The translations under genes were made by a program, and so were the position numbers. A stretch of DNA of 7,593 nt, taken from positions 1 through 7,593 of the forward strand of contig DAOVNE010000050.1 in the NCBI GenBank assembly GCA_030630395.1, read 5' to 3'. Under the pieces are notes generated by a model. That model was not told where the DNA came from. It saw nothing but the letters and a program-made list of their open reading frames with translations, and did not search any database. This DNA is from Candidatus Eiseniibacteriota bacterium (GTDB taxonomy: Bacteria; Joyebacterota; Joyebacteria; Joyebacterales; Joyebacteraceae). Positions 1 through 7,433 of the stretch are shown one piece after another. How positions within the stretch are numbered: the stretch's first letter is position 1; each line of letters begins with the position of its first letter.

Positions 1-767
1 AGCGGATCCAGTTCACGCCCGACCTCATGCCGTCCGACATCACCGGCACGGACATCATCGAGGAGGATCCGGCGACCCATGCGAGGGACTTCAAGTTCAT
101 CAAGGGACCCGTCTTCGCGAACATAGTTCTGGCGGATGAGATCAACAGAACGCCTCCGAAGACACAGGCAGCACTCCTCCAGGCGATGCAGGAGAAGGAG
201 GTCTCGGCGGGCGGCAACACCCACGCCCTCGCACTTCCATTCTTCGTGCTCGCTACCCAGAACCCGATCGAGCTGGAGGGAACCTATCCGCTTCCCGAGG
301 CGCAGCTCGATCGTTTCATGTTCAGCATCCACGTGGACTACCCGAGCGAGGCAGAGGAGAAGGAGATCGTTGAATCGACAACCAGCGCCTACGTCCCCGA
401 ACTTGAGAAAGTGCTGAACGGAGATGATATCCAGCGACTTCAGAAGCTCATCCGTCGAGTACCGGTTCCCGATCACACCCTCGACTTCGCGGTGAAGCTG
501 GCGCGCAGCACGCGGCCGACCGAAGACTCACCTGACTACATCCGGAACTGGGTGAGTTGGGGCGCCGGCCCACGAGCCTCGCAGTATCTCATCCTGGGTG
601 CAAAGACGCGCGCGGTGCTCAATGGGAAGTATGCACCCGAGACGGAGGACGTGAGGGCCGTCGCAGGGTCGGTTCTCAGGCACCGCATCGTTACGAATTT
701 CAATGCTGAGGCTGACGGCGTTTCCGCGTCGGACATAGTCGACCGCCTGGTGGCAGATGCGGCCTAG
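1..767 (+). CDS. MoxR-family AAA+ ATPase, 5' truncated by window edge
   Basis: This is the C-terminal 254 residues of a MoxR-type AAA+ ATPase, a chaperone-like cytosolic ATPase that usually works with VWA-domain proteins encoded beside it. The reading frame is open from base 3 ([15 protein letters not shown], a family hallmark), so the ATG at 27 is internal and the true start lies left of the window. Visible motifs are the Walker B ADEIN (acidic pair at 135-140), sensor 1 LATQNP (249-266), [10 protein letters not shown] with a conserved arginine at 312-314, and the C-terminal lid segment GAGPRAS followed by LGAKTRA. Family members are about 320-340 residues, so roughly 70-80 residues including the Walker A loop are missing. 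GAGPRAS replaces the commoner GASPRA; I recall that form from Bacteroidetes-like MoxR proteins. It ends with TAG and is followed 55 bases later by the DUF58 gene, the expected partner. The family assignment is very secure; the substrate is unknown. Confidence 0.96.
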   Translation, partial: RIQFTPDLMPSDITGTDIIEEDPATHARDFKFIKGPVFANIVLADEINRTPPKTQAALLQAMQEKEVSAGGNTHALALPFFVLATQNPIELEGTYPLPEAQLDRFMFSIHVDYPSEAEEKEIVESTTSAYVPELEKVLNGDDIQRLQKLIRRVPVPDHTLDFAVKLARSTRPTEDSPDYIRNWVSWGAGPRASQYLILGAKTRAVLNGKYAPETEDVRAVAGSVLRHRIVTNFNAEADGVSASDIVDRLVADAA

Positions 768-811
768 CTGTACGTAGCCGGCGATAGCCGCCTGAGGGGT
801 GCTTTCCAGCT

Positions 812-815
812 GGAG
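812..815 (+). promoter_or_regulatory. Ribosome-binding site that sets the DUF58 start
   Basis: GGAG lies 7 bases before the ATG at 823. The open frame extends upstream to a GTG at 799, but the only purine-rich stretch there (GAGGGG, 794-799) overlaps that GTG and cannot serve it. The ATG at 823 is therefore preferred. Confidence 0.6.
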
Positions 816-822
816 ACCAACG

Positions 823-1722
823 ATGCCCGACGAATCCTACAGACGCTTCCTCGATCCAACCGTCGTCTCAAAGCTTGCCACCATGGAGCTTAGGGCGAGG
901 CTTGTCGTGGAGGGCTTCGTCACGGGTCTTCATCGGAGCCCGTACAAGGGATTCAGCGTGGAGTTCGCGGAGCACAGGCAGTACATGCCCGGGGATCCGC
1001 TCAAGCACATCGACTGGAAGGTCTTCGGCAAGACCGACCGCTTCTACATCAAGGAGTACGAGGAGGAGACGAATCTCCGCGGCTACATCCTGCTCGACGC
1101 GAGCGCATCGATGGGATACGGGGAGGACCGGATCACGAAGCTTGAGTACGGGAGCTACCTGGCCGCCGCGCTCACCTATCTCATGCTGAAGCAACAGGAC
1201 TCGGCCGGTCTCCTGGTGTTCGATAAGAGCATCAGGGAGTTCGTGCCGCCCCGCTCCAATCCGAGGCAGCTCCACATGCTTCTCTCGGAACTCGACAAGA
1301 CGGAGGCATCGTCAACAACAGGAATCGGCGAGGTGCTCCACGAGTTGGCCAAGCGGATGAAGCGACGCGGCCTGGTCATTCTCATCTCCGATCTTCTCGA
1401 CGACCCGGACAAGGTCATTCCCGGTCTCAAGCACTTCCGGCACATGAAGCACGAGGTCATCGTCTTCCACGTGCTCGACCCGCGTGAGGCGGAGTTCACG
1501 TTCGAGACGGACGCCACGTTCCGTGACATGGAGACAGGGGAGACGATAACAACTGAACCCTTGGCCATTAGGCGAGACTATCTCGACGCGGTCGGGGAGT
1601 GGACGGCGCGGCTCAGGCGCGAGTGCGCGGAGAGCCGGATCGACTACGTGCCGGTGCTGACATCAACACCGTACGACCGGGCGCTCTTCTCGTATCTGGA
1701 GAAGCGGAAGCGACTAGGGTAG
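823..1722 (+). CDS. DUF58 domain protein (VWA-like, MoxR partner)
   Basis: This 299-residue soluble protein is of the DUF58 family, which is encoded beside MoxR ATPases and is thought to be part of their effector complex. The conserved DUF58 core is at about residues 47-84: EFAEHRQYMPGD, then HIDWKVFGKTDRFYIKEYEEETN. It runs into a VWA-like fold with a metal-ion-dependent adhesion site, DASAS at 92-96 (D-x-S-x-S). A later threonine region (SSTTGIG, about 163-169) and an aspartate in ISDLLDD (about 188-194) are plausible further metal ligands. No signal peptide or membrane helix is visible, so it is probably cytosolic. It sits 55 bases after the MoxR gene and 55 bases before the BatA-like gene, in one presumed operon. 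The start at 823 is chosen for its GGAG site; a GTG at 799 would add eight residues. Length is normal for the family (about 290-310). The family call is firm; the molecular role is inferred from context. Confidence 0.95.
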   Translation: MPDESYRRFLDPTVVSKLATMELRARLVVEGFVTGLHRSPYKGFSVEFAEHRQYMPGDPLKHIDWKVFGKTDRFYIKEYEEETNLRGYILLDASASMGYGEDRITKLEYGSYLAAALTYLMLKQQDSAGLLVFDKSIREFVPPRSNPRQLHMLLSELDKTEASSTTGIGEVLHELAKRMKRRGLVILISDLLDDPDKVIPGLKHFRHMKHEVIVFHVLDPREAEFTFETDATFRDMETGETITTEPLAIRRDYLDAVGEWTARLRRECAESRIDYVPVLTSTPYDRALFSYLEKRKRLG

Positions 1723-1723
1723 A

Positions 1724-1749
1724 AGAGCCAACGGATCGCCCGAGGCTCT
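1724..1749 (+). other. Short inverted repeat in the DUF58/BatA gap
   Basis: AGAGCC (1724-1729) is matched by GGCTCT (1744-1749) across a 14-base loop, just after the DUF58 stop codon. There is no T-tract, so it is not an intrinsic terminator. It could form a weak mRNA hairpin between the two coding regions or be chance in GC-rich DNA. Confidence 0.25.
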
Positions 1750-1767
1750 GCGGCACGGACAACCGAC

Positions 1768-1772
1768 GGGGA
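1768..1772 (+). promoter_or_regulatory. Ribosome-binding site of the BatA-like gene
   Basis: GGGGA lies 5 bases before the GTG at 1778. It is a weaker match than the sites of mfd and the terminal lipoprotein gene, and it is paired with a GTG start. It supports the start that gives the family-typical N-terminus MGFTFLNTAFL. Confidence 0.45.
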
Positions 1773-1777
1773 CACAC

Positions 1778-3976
1778 GTGGGATTCACGTTTCTCAACAC
1801 AGCGTTTCTTTTCACCGCCTTCGCGGCTCTACTTCCGCTGATCATCCACATGATCAGCAGGCGGCGCGTGGATGCGATCGACTTCAGCTCGATCCGATTC
1901 CTCAAGCAGCTTGAGAGGAAGAAGATACGTCGGGTTCGCATCCGGCAGATCCTGCTTCTCATTATTAGGAGCCTGATTCTGCTCTTCGTCGCACTCGCGA
2001 TCGCGAGGCCGACTCTGCGGGGAGCGCTTGATGGCGGTGTCTCGAGTCACGCAAGGACATCGGTCGCGATCGTGATTGATGACAGCTCGAGCATGTCGCG
2101 GCGAACGAATGGCGGCGTCCTCTTCACCGAGGCAGTGGCGAGGGTGCGCGCGATTGCAGAACTTCTGTCCAGTGGAGACGAGACGTTCCTCCTCACCGCG
2201 TCATCACCCACAGAGGTTGTGATTGGGGACGGCACGTTCAGCCCCGACGTGCTCGATGCCGAGCTCTCGGCTCTCGAGCCGACTGAGGCAGGCACCGACT
2301 ACCGGCGTGCGGTGACGGCGGCGCTTGGGTACCTTGCAGAGTCGCACAACCTGAATCGCGAGCTATACATCATCGGCGACATGCAGCGAACCGGGTGGGA
2401 GAGCGAGGTTGGCTCGCTGGTTGAGACGAGCGCCGAGCCTGGATCGCCGGCCGAGATGGCTGGGAAGCGGGTGCGCGGCTACCTCATCCCCGTCACCGGG
2501 CCGACCGGCAACTGCGCGGTCACGGCCGTATGCGTAGAGAGACGCTACGGCGGCACTCGTGGGATGTATGGGATCGTTGCTGAGACGCGAAACTTCGGTG
2601 CGAGACCGTGTGACATTCCAGTCCGTCTCTTCGTCGACGGCGTCCAGGTCGGGCAGACGGGTGCGGCAATCGACGCCCATGCCACGGCGAGCGCCGCATT
2701 CTCGACGGCCGTGGATGTGAACGAGTGGCACTCGGGCTGGATCGAGATCCCGACGGATGTTCTCGATGCGGACAACCGACGCTACTTCGTCATTCGCCCC
2801 GAGGAACGCATTGAGGTTCTGGTCGTGCGGGGTAACGGCACGGCCCAAAGCGGTGGCAGCGTGGGCGCGCCCGGGAGCAGTGGGCGCGTGGGTGCGCCCG
2901 GGGGCAGTGGGCGCATTGGCGAGCGAGATGACTCGTACTACATCGAGCGTGCACTCGATCCGACCCGTCGCGGCGAGCGATTCCATCCCGTGGTCTTGAC
3001 GGCCGGTGCACTGGCGCACCAGGAACAGGGCCGCTTCCCCGTGGTCGTACTGGCGGATATCGACAGGCTTGATGACGCCGGTGAGCGCTGGATCGAGCGA
3101 CACCTCACAGGTGGAGGGGGCGTCCTGGCGGTTCTTGGTGACGGGACGGATATCCGATACTGGAACACGGAACTTCTTCCTCTCCTTGCCGGCGGCGCCA
3201 TCATCGGTCCGGTCGAGAGACGGGGCGGCATGAGGTTGGCTCCGGTCTCGGCCGGTCACCCGCTTCTCACGGGACTCGTGTTTGGAGACCGGCTGATCGA
3301 TGACGTGGCCGTCAGAAAAGCGCTCCGCGTGAAAATCGACGGAGCAGACGAGATCATGGAGATGCCGGGCGTGGGCCCGGCGATGGTCGCGACGACACCC
3401 CCCGTGGGAGGTGCCGCGGCTCTTCTTTACACCGGCATCGATCCGGCGTGGAGCGATATCCCCCGAAGCGGACTACTGGTGCCTCTGCTTCACAGGATTG
3501 CGGGAAGGCTCGCGGAGCCGGCCGCGCGCGAGCTCGACTGCGTAGTCGGCGGCGATCTTGCGGTTCCTTATGCCCCATCGCACTCGGGTGCACCTGTCGT
3601 TCTCCTGCCCGATGGCAGTGAGGAACCGGCCGTCAGGATATCCGGCCCGCGAGGTGGCGCTGTTCTTCGCCGCGTCAACCAGACTGGGATCTATGAGTTC
3701 ACTCAGAGCGGCGAACTCCACGCGCTGGGAGCTGTCAATCTACCGGAGCAGGAATCAGATCTGGAAGCAGTGGACGAGGCGAGTCTGGCTGAACTCCTCG
3801 ATCCACTTGAGATCACGGTGATTGAGGTCGGAGCCGCGCTCGAAGAGGAGATTCTCGTGGCAAGGCATGGGCGAGAGCTCTGGCGGGCATTCGTCTACAT
3901 TGCACTCATGCTTCTGGCCCTCGAGATGTACATCGCGCGCCCGAGGTTCGCGGAGAGAGGAACCGATGCCGGGTAG
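1778..3976 (+). CDS. BatA-like VWA-domain inner-membrane protein
   Basis: This 732-residue membrane protein starts with a typical BatA N-terminal domain: FLN near the start, helix 1 at about residues 5-24, a very basic loop (28-56, with ISRRR and RKKIRRVRIR), helix 2 at about 57-76, then AIARP. The basic loop should be cytoplasmic, which puts the following VWA domain in the periplasm. The VWA metal site is DDSSS (101-105), with T173 in AGTDYRR and D201 in GDMQ as likely further ligands. Residues 235-345 look beta-rich and end in DVLDADNRRYFVI, a phrase common in this large-BatA group. A Gly/Ser/Pro linker (about 355-381) leads to an alpha/beta region (about 385-470: VVVLADIDRL, GGGGVLAVLG) resembling a glutamine-amidotransferase fold but without a catalytic cysteine there. 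A last helix (about 702-720) follows GRELW and precedes a short basic tail. Bat proteins were first tied to aerotolerance in Bacteroides, but their actual role is disputed. The start is GTG; the last 11 bases overlap mfd. Confidence 0.9.
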   Translation: MGFTFLNTAFLFTAFAALLPLIIHMISRRRVDAIDFSSIRFLKQLERKKIRRVRIRQILLLIIRSLILLFVALAIARPTLRGALDGGVSSHARTSVAIVIDDSSSMSRRTNGGVLFTEAVARVRAIAELLSSGDETFLLTASSPTEVVIGDGTFSPDVLDAELSALEPTEAGTDYRRAVTAALGYLAESHNLNRELYIIGDMQRTGWESEVGSLVETSAEPGSPAEMAGKRVRGYLIPVTGPTGNCAVTAVCVERRYGGTRGMYGIVAETRNFGARPCDIPVRLFVDGVQVGQTGAAIDAHATASAAFSTAVDVNEWHSGWIEIPTDVLDADNRRYFVIRPEERIEVLVVRGNGTAQSGGSVGAPGSSGRVGAPGGSGRIGERDDSYYIERALDPTRRGERFHPVVLTAGALAHQEQGRFPVVVLADIDRLDDAGERWIERHLTGGGGVLAVLGDGTDIRYWNTELLPLLAGGAIIGPVERRGGMRLAPVSAGHPLLTGLVFGDRLIDDVAVRKALRVKIDGADEIMEMPGVGPAMVATTPPVGGAAALLYTGIDPAWSDIPRSGLLVPLLHRIAGRLAEPAARELDCVVGGDLAVPYAPSHSGAPVVLLPDGSEEPAVRISGPRGGAVLRRVNQTGIYEFTQSGELHALGAVNLPEQESDLEAVDEASLAELLDPLEITVIEVGAALEEEILVARHGRELWRAFVYIALMLLALEMYIARPRFAERGTDAG
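2861..2914 (+). repeat. Two tandem 27-base units coding a Gly-rich linker
   Basis: Two adjacent 27-base copies (2861-2887 and 2888-2914) differ at only two positions (C/T at the sixth base, A/G at the sixteenth). Each encodes nine residues, VGAPGSSGR and VGAPGGSGR. One difference is silent and the other changes Ser to Gly. The preceding GGS and following IG look like worn edges of further copies. The first unit contains a perfect 10-base palindrome, GGGCGCGCCC (2863-2872). The repeat lies in frame in the BatA-like gene, between the middle beta-rich region and the alpha/beta domain, so copy-number change would alter only linker length. Confidence 0.9.
3952..3960 (+). promoter_or_regulatory. 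Ribosome-binding site that sets the mfd start
   Basis: GGAGAGAGG lies 5 bases before the ATG at 3966, inside the end of the BatA-like coding region. The mfd frame is open further upstream (a TTG at 3822 and an ATG at 3867), but those alternatives would encode residues that are only an out-of-frame reading of the BatA-like C-terminus and look nothing like Mfd. This site makes 3966 the clear choice. Confidence 0.75.
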
Positions 3977-6900
3977 AAGGATAGTCGAGCTGGCGGTCAA
4001 GGCTGAGCCGTTCGAGCGGATCACCCGGAGGATCGTCGATGGGGACAACCGGCTCTGGGTAGGCGGCCTCATGGGGTCGGCGAAGACTCTTCTTGCGGCC
4101 GTGCTCAGGAAGCGATTCCCTCACGTCTGGGTCGTTGTCGCGCCGGGCCTGTCCGATGCGGAGCACATCTACGACGATCTCGTGACCTACCTGGGCGACG
4201 GAGTCGTGAAGCTCTTCAGCGAGTGGGAGACGCTTCCATACGAACGTCGTTCCCCACTCTCCACAATCACCGAGACCAGACTCGTCACGCTGAACAAGCT
4301 CCTTCAGGGCGAATCTCTCGTCGTCGTGACCACACCCAAGGCCATGATGCAGAGGACCCTCTCTCGCCGTCTTCTGGCCGACGCCACAATGCAGATCACG
4401 CTCGGCGGATCCCTGTCCACCCAGGGGTTCGCGCGCGGCATGGCGGATATGGGATATCGCAGAGTCAGAATGGTCGAGCAGTCCGGTGAGTTCAGCATCC
4501 GCGGGGGCATTGTGGACGTGCTTCCATTCGGATATGACGATCCCATAAGAATCGAACTCGAGGGTGATGTTGTCGCATCGATTCGCCAGTTTGAGGTCTA
4601 CACGCAGCGGTCGGTCAGGGAACTCGAGGAAGCCGTCATCCTGCCCCGTCGGGAGGTTGCTCTCTTGAGTGAGGGGGCCGGGGAGTTGGCACATAGTCTC
4701 AGGAAGGCGCACCCGGTCGATTCCGAGGACAGAGACCACCTCCTGAACTGCCTGGAGGAGAAGTTCTACTTCGAGGGAGTCGAGCAGTACATCCCCATCA
4801 TTCACCCCGATGCGGAGACGCTCTCCGACTACCTGCCCGAAGATGCCGGCATCATCATGATCAGAGAGGATGAGATCTGGGACAGGGCGGAGCAGATTTC
4901 GCTCGAGGCCGCGAAGATCTACATGGACAAGCACGAGCGGATGCCCCTGTGCGAGCCCGAGTCACTTCTTGTCCCGTTCGACAGGCTCATAGCCCGCCTT
5001 GGTGATCGACCGCTCGTCGCCATGGGGCTCATCAGAAGCAGGGCACTTGAGGACCTACCTCACATCAATGTGAGGTCGAAGCGACAGGAGTCGTTCGGCT
5101 CGGACATGGAGAGCCTGAGGAAGCACTTGAGCGAGCTCTCGGGGCTCAATCAGGTCTTCGTCATGTGCGACAACCGCGGCCAGGCAACCAGACTGTCGGA
5201 GCTTCTCGGCGAGACCGCCACCGATGTGGCGCTCGAGCTCGGTAGCCTCGAGAGGGGCTTCTCGATGTACGATGCGGGTCTGGTCGTCTACACAGACCAC
5301 GACATCTTCGATCGATACAGACGCAGAAGACGCAGGAAGTTCCGTGGTGGGGCGCCCATATCGAGCTTCGAGGCGCTCGAAGAGGGAGACTACGTCGTAC
5401 ACATCAACCACGGCATCGGGCGCTACGTGGGCATTGACCGTGTCGAGGCCGATGGGAGGTTCATCGACTGCGTCATCGTCGAATACGCCGAGAGCGGACG
5501 GCTCTACGTGCCGACCGATGAGATCGACAGGTTGCAGAAGTATGTCGGGAAAGAGGAAAAGAACCCTCGTCTGAACAAACTTGGTGGCGTCGCGTGGCAG
5601 AAGACCAAGGCGCATGCCAAGCAGGCAGTGGAGAAGCTCGCCAGGGAGCTTCTCGCACTCTACGCCGCCAGGAAGGCCCTCCCCGGGTCGGCCTTCCCCG
5701 AGGACACAATCTGGCAGCGGGAGCTCGAGGCGTCGTTCATATATGAAGAGACAGCCGATCAGCTCACCGCCACCGAGGACATAAAGCGCGACATGGAGTC
5801 GCGGAAGCCGATGGATCGACTGATCTGCGGAGACGTCGGATTCGGGAAGACAGAAGTCGCAATGCGCGCCGCCTTCAAGGCGATCATATCCGGAAGACAG
5901 GTTGCCGTACTAGTTCCCACCACCATCCTGGCGCAGCAGCACCTGATCACCTTCCGGGATCGGTTCGCAGAGTACCCCGTGCTCGTCGATGTGCTGTCGC
6001 GTTTCCGGACCGGCAAGGAGCAGGAGGACATCCTGGGATGGCTGGCGGAGGGGAAGGTGGACGTTCTCATAGGAACACACCGGCTCATCCAGAAGGACGT
6101 CAAGTTCAAGGATCTGGGCCTCCTGATCATCGATGAGGAACAGCAGTTCGGTGTTCTTCACAAGGAGTCGATCCAGCGGCTGCGGAAGACGGTCGATGTG
6201 CTGACGATGACGGCTACACCCATACCCAGAACACTCCATATGTCGATCATGGGCGCACGCGACATGTCGATAATCGCGACACCCCCAAGGGACCGGCTTC
6301 CCGTCAGGACGGAGATCGCGCCGTTCGACGACGATCTCATCGAGGAAGCGATCATGCGCGAGGTGGACCGCGGAGGGCAGGTCTACTTCGTGCACAACCG
6401 CGTCCAGACCATCGAGGCGATGGCGTCCCATTTGCGCCAGAGGCTGCCAGACGTTGTCATTGATGTCGGCCATGGACAGATGCCGGAGCGTCAGCTCGAG
6501 ACTGTGATGCTCAACTTCCTCGACGGGAAGATAGACGTCCTTGTGTGCAGCATGATCATCGAGTCCGGGTTGGACATTCCGAACGTGAACACGATTATCG
6601 TGAATCGTGCCGACCGCTTCGGTCTCGCTCAGCTCTATCAGCTGCGCGGACGGGTCGGGCGGTCTGATCATCGCGCGTACGCCTATCTGCTTGTGCCGAA
6701 CGACAGGAACATAACACCAGTGGCAAGAAGGAGGCTCGCTGCCATCCAGGAGTTCACGGATCTGTCATCGGGCTACAAGCTTGCCATGCGTGATCTTGAG
6801 ATCCGCGGAGCCGGGAACATCCTGGGGGCCGAGCAGCACGGCCACATGCTCGCCATCGGCTTCAACCTGTATGCTCGCCTGTTGCGCGGGGCGGTCAGGG

Positions 6901-7382
6901 AGCAGAAGGGTGAAGTGGTGGAGGAGAGGCGGGAGCCCGTGATTAATATCAAGGTAGATGCATATATTCCGGACAGCTACCTGGCAGACAACGATATGAA
7001 GCTCAGCGTCTACAAGCAGATGCGAGACACCGCCGACGAGGAGGCCCTGGAGGAACTTCGGGGCGAACTCGCGGATCGCTTCGGGCGGCCGCCCGGGGAA
7101 GTTGACGCGCTCCTGGATGTACAGGCCCTCAAACTCGCATGCGTGGCGGCTGGTGTTGAGGAGATCACCACTGTCCGTGGGCGGATCGAGGCGCGGTTCT
7201 CGCTGTCGAAGACGCCGAAGCCTGGGCATATCAAGCGAGTATTGGAGGCAAGCGAGGTGCCGCTCGAGTTCACGGCCACATCGGGATTGACCGTCTGCTT
7301 TGAGTCACCGCGGGACCGGCGCGAGGCTCTCGGGGTGGGGAGAAAGGTGTTGAAGGTGTTCATTGGGTGTGCTAACTTGTGA
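3966..7382 (+). CDS. mfd: Transcription-repair coupling factor Mfd
   Basis: This complete 1138-residue Mfd (E. coli's is 1148) is an ATP-driven DNA translocase that pushes stalled RNA polymerase off damaged DNA and recruits UvrA for nucleotide excision repair. The N-terminal UvrB-like module shows GLMGSAKT (34-41), LPYERRSP (90-97) and RGGIVDVLPFG (179-189). The CarD-like RNA-polymerase-interacting domain spans about 470-545 (GDYVVHINHGIGRYVGI; RLYVPTDEIDRL). The RecG-like motor has Walker A GDVGFGKT (622-629), motif II DEEQ (723-726), motif III TATPIPRT (749-756) and motif VI QLRGRVGRS (892-900). The translocation (TRG) motif carries R923 and R947, with the same 24-residue spacing as R929 and R953 of E. 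coli Mfd. The C-terminal regulatory domain begins near 993 (INIKVDAYIPDSYL). Its start overlaps the BatA-like gene by 11 bases, and a terminator begins 12 bases after its stop. Oddities are the Walker-like lysine K40 in the first domain and Q727 where DEEH/Q-R-FG is usual. Identification is certain. Confidence 0.99.
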   Translation: MPGRRIVELAVKAEPFERITRRIVDGDNRLWVGGLMGSAKTLLAAVLRKRFPHVWVVVAPGLSDAEHIYDDLVTYLGDGVVKLFSEWETLPYERRSPLSTITETRLVTLNKLLQGESLVVVTTPKAMMQRTLSRRLLADATMQITLGGSLSTQGFARGMADMGYRRVRMVEQSGEFSIRGGIVDVLPFGYDDPIRIELEGDVVASIRQFEVYTQRSVRELEEAVILPRREVALLSEGAGELAHSLRKAHPVDSEDRDHLLNCLEEKFYFEGVEQYIPIIHPDAETLSDYLPEDAGIIMIREDEIWDRAEQISLEAAKIYMDKHERMPLCEPESLLVPFDRLIARLGDRPLVAMGLIRSRALEDLPHINVRSKRQESFGSDMESLRKHLSELSGLNQVFVMCDNRGQATRLSELLGETATDVALELGSLERGFSMYDAGLVVYTDHDIFDRYRRRRRRKFRGGAPISSFEALEEGDYVVHINHGIGRYVGIDRVEADGRFIDCVIVEYAESGRLYVPTDEIDRLQKYVGKEEKNPRLNKLGGVAWQKTKAHAKQAVEKLARELLALYAARKALPGSAFPEDTIWQRELEASFIYEETADQLTATEDIKRDMESRKPMDRLICGDVGFGKTEVAMRAAFKAIISGRQVAVLVPTTILAQQHLITFRDRFAEYPVLVDVLSRFRTGKEQEDILGWLAEGKVDVLIGTHRLIQKDVKFKDLGLLIIDEEQQFGVLHKESIQRLRKTVDVLTMTATPIPRTLHMSIMGARDMSIIATPPRDRLPVRTEIAPFDDDLIEEAIMREVDRGGQVYFVHNRVQTIEAMASHLRQRLPDVVIDVGHGQMPERQLETVMLNFLDGKIDVLVCSMIIESGLDIPNVNTIIVNRADRFGLAQLYQLRGRVGRSDHRAYAYLLVPNDRNITPVARRRLAAIQEFTDLSSGYKLAMRDLEIRGAGNILGAEQHGHMLAIGFNLYARLLRGAVREQKGEVVEERREPVINIKVDAYIPDSYLADNDMKLSVYKQMRDTADEEALEELRGELADRFGRPPGEVDALLDVQALKLACVAAGVEEITTVRGRIEARFSLSKTPKPGHIKRVLEASEVPLEFTATSGLTVCFESPRDRREALGVGRKVLKVFIGCANL

Positions 7383-7433
7383 AACAGATGTGTGAGCCCG
7401 AGAGCGGGCTCTTTTGGTATGGCTAACTTCTGA
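7371..7433 (+). repeat. Short direct repeat flanking the mfd terminator
   Basis: GCTAACTTGTGA (7371-7382) and GCTAACTTCTGA (7422-7433) match at 11 of 12 bases, and each is soon followed by CAG. The first copy encodes the last three residues and stop codon of mfd; the second lies beyond the terminator hairpin. The pair brackets the terminator. It could be a small duplication, paired protein-binding sites or coincidence. Confidence 0.5.
7394..7415 (+). terminator. Intrinsic terminator after mfd
   Basis: A perfect 7-bp stem, GAGCCCG (7394-7400) with CGGGCTC (7405-7411), encloses a 4-base AGAG loop and is followed at once by TTTT (7412-7415). It starts 12 bases after the mfd stop codon. On the - strand no T-tract follows the hairpin, so it acts only on + strand transcripts. 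It should end the presumed MoxR-DUF58-BatA-mfd transcript and separate it from the lipoprotein gene. Confidence 0.9.

Noticed and set aside
27..29. ATG at 27 as the start of the MoxR gene
   Set aside because: The eight in-frame codons before it encode RIQFTPDL, which continues directly into the conserved MPSDITG, and a MoxR protein starting here would lack its Walker A loop. The gene must start left of the window.
2363..3259. Long - strand open frame of 298 codons opposite the BatA-like gene
   Set aside because: It lies wholly opposite a well-supported gene in GC-rich DNA, where antisense frames stay open by codon bias. Its translation is rich in Arg/His/Pro and shows no recognisable domain.
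3364..3381. Perfect 7-bp hairpin GCCGGGC/GCCCGGC with a 4-base loop
   Set aside because: It is inside the BatA-like coding region, has no T-tract, and follows from GC-rich codons for Pro-Gly-Val-Gly-Pro. It is unlikely to terminate transcription.
3822..3965. Upstream extension of Mfd to a TTG at 3822
   Set aside because: The extra 48 residues are Ser/Arg/Cys-rich, an out-of-frame reading of the BatA-like C-terminus, with no similarity to Mfd. A strong ribosome-binding site points to 3966.
3906..4934. Long - strand open frame of 342 codons opposite the mfd start
   Set aside because: It is antisense to the conserved N-terminal module of Mfd and to the end of the BatA-like gene. It resembles no family and is best explained as a mirror of codon usage.
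5910..6671. - strand open frame of 253 codons opposite the Mfd motor domain
   Set aside because: The + strand here encodes strongly conserved helicase motifs. The antisense translation has no recognisable motif.
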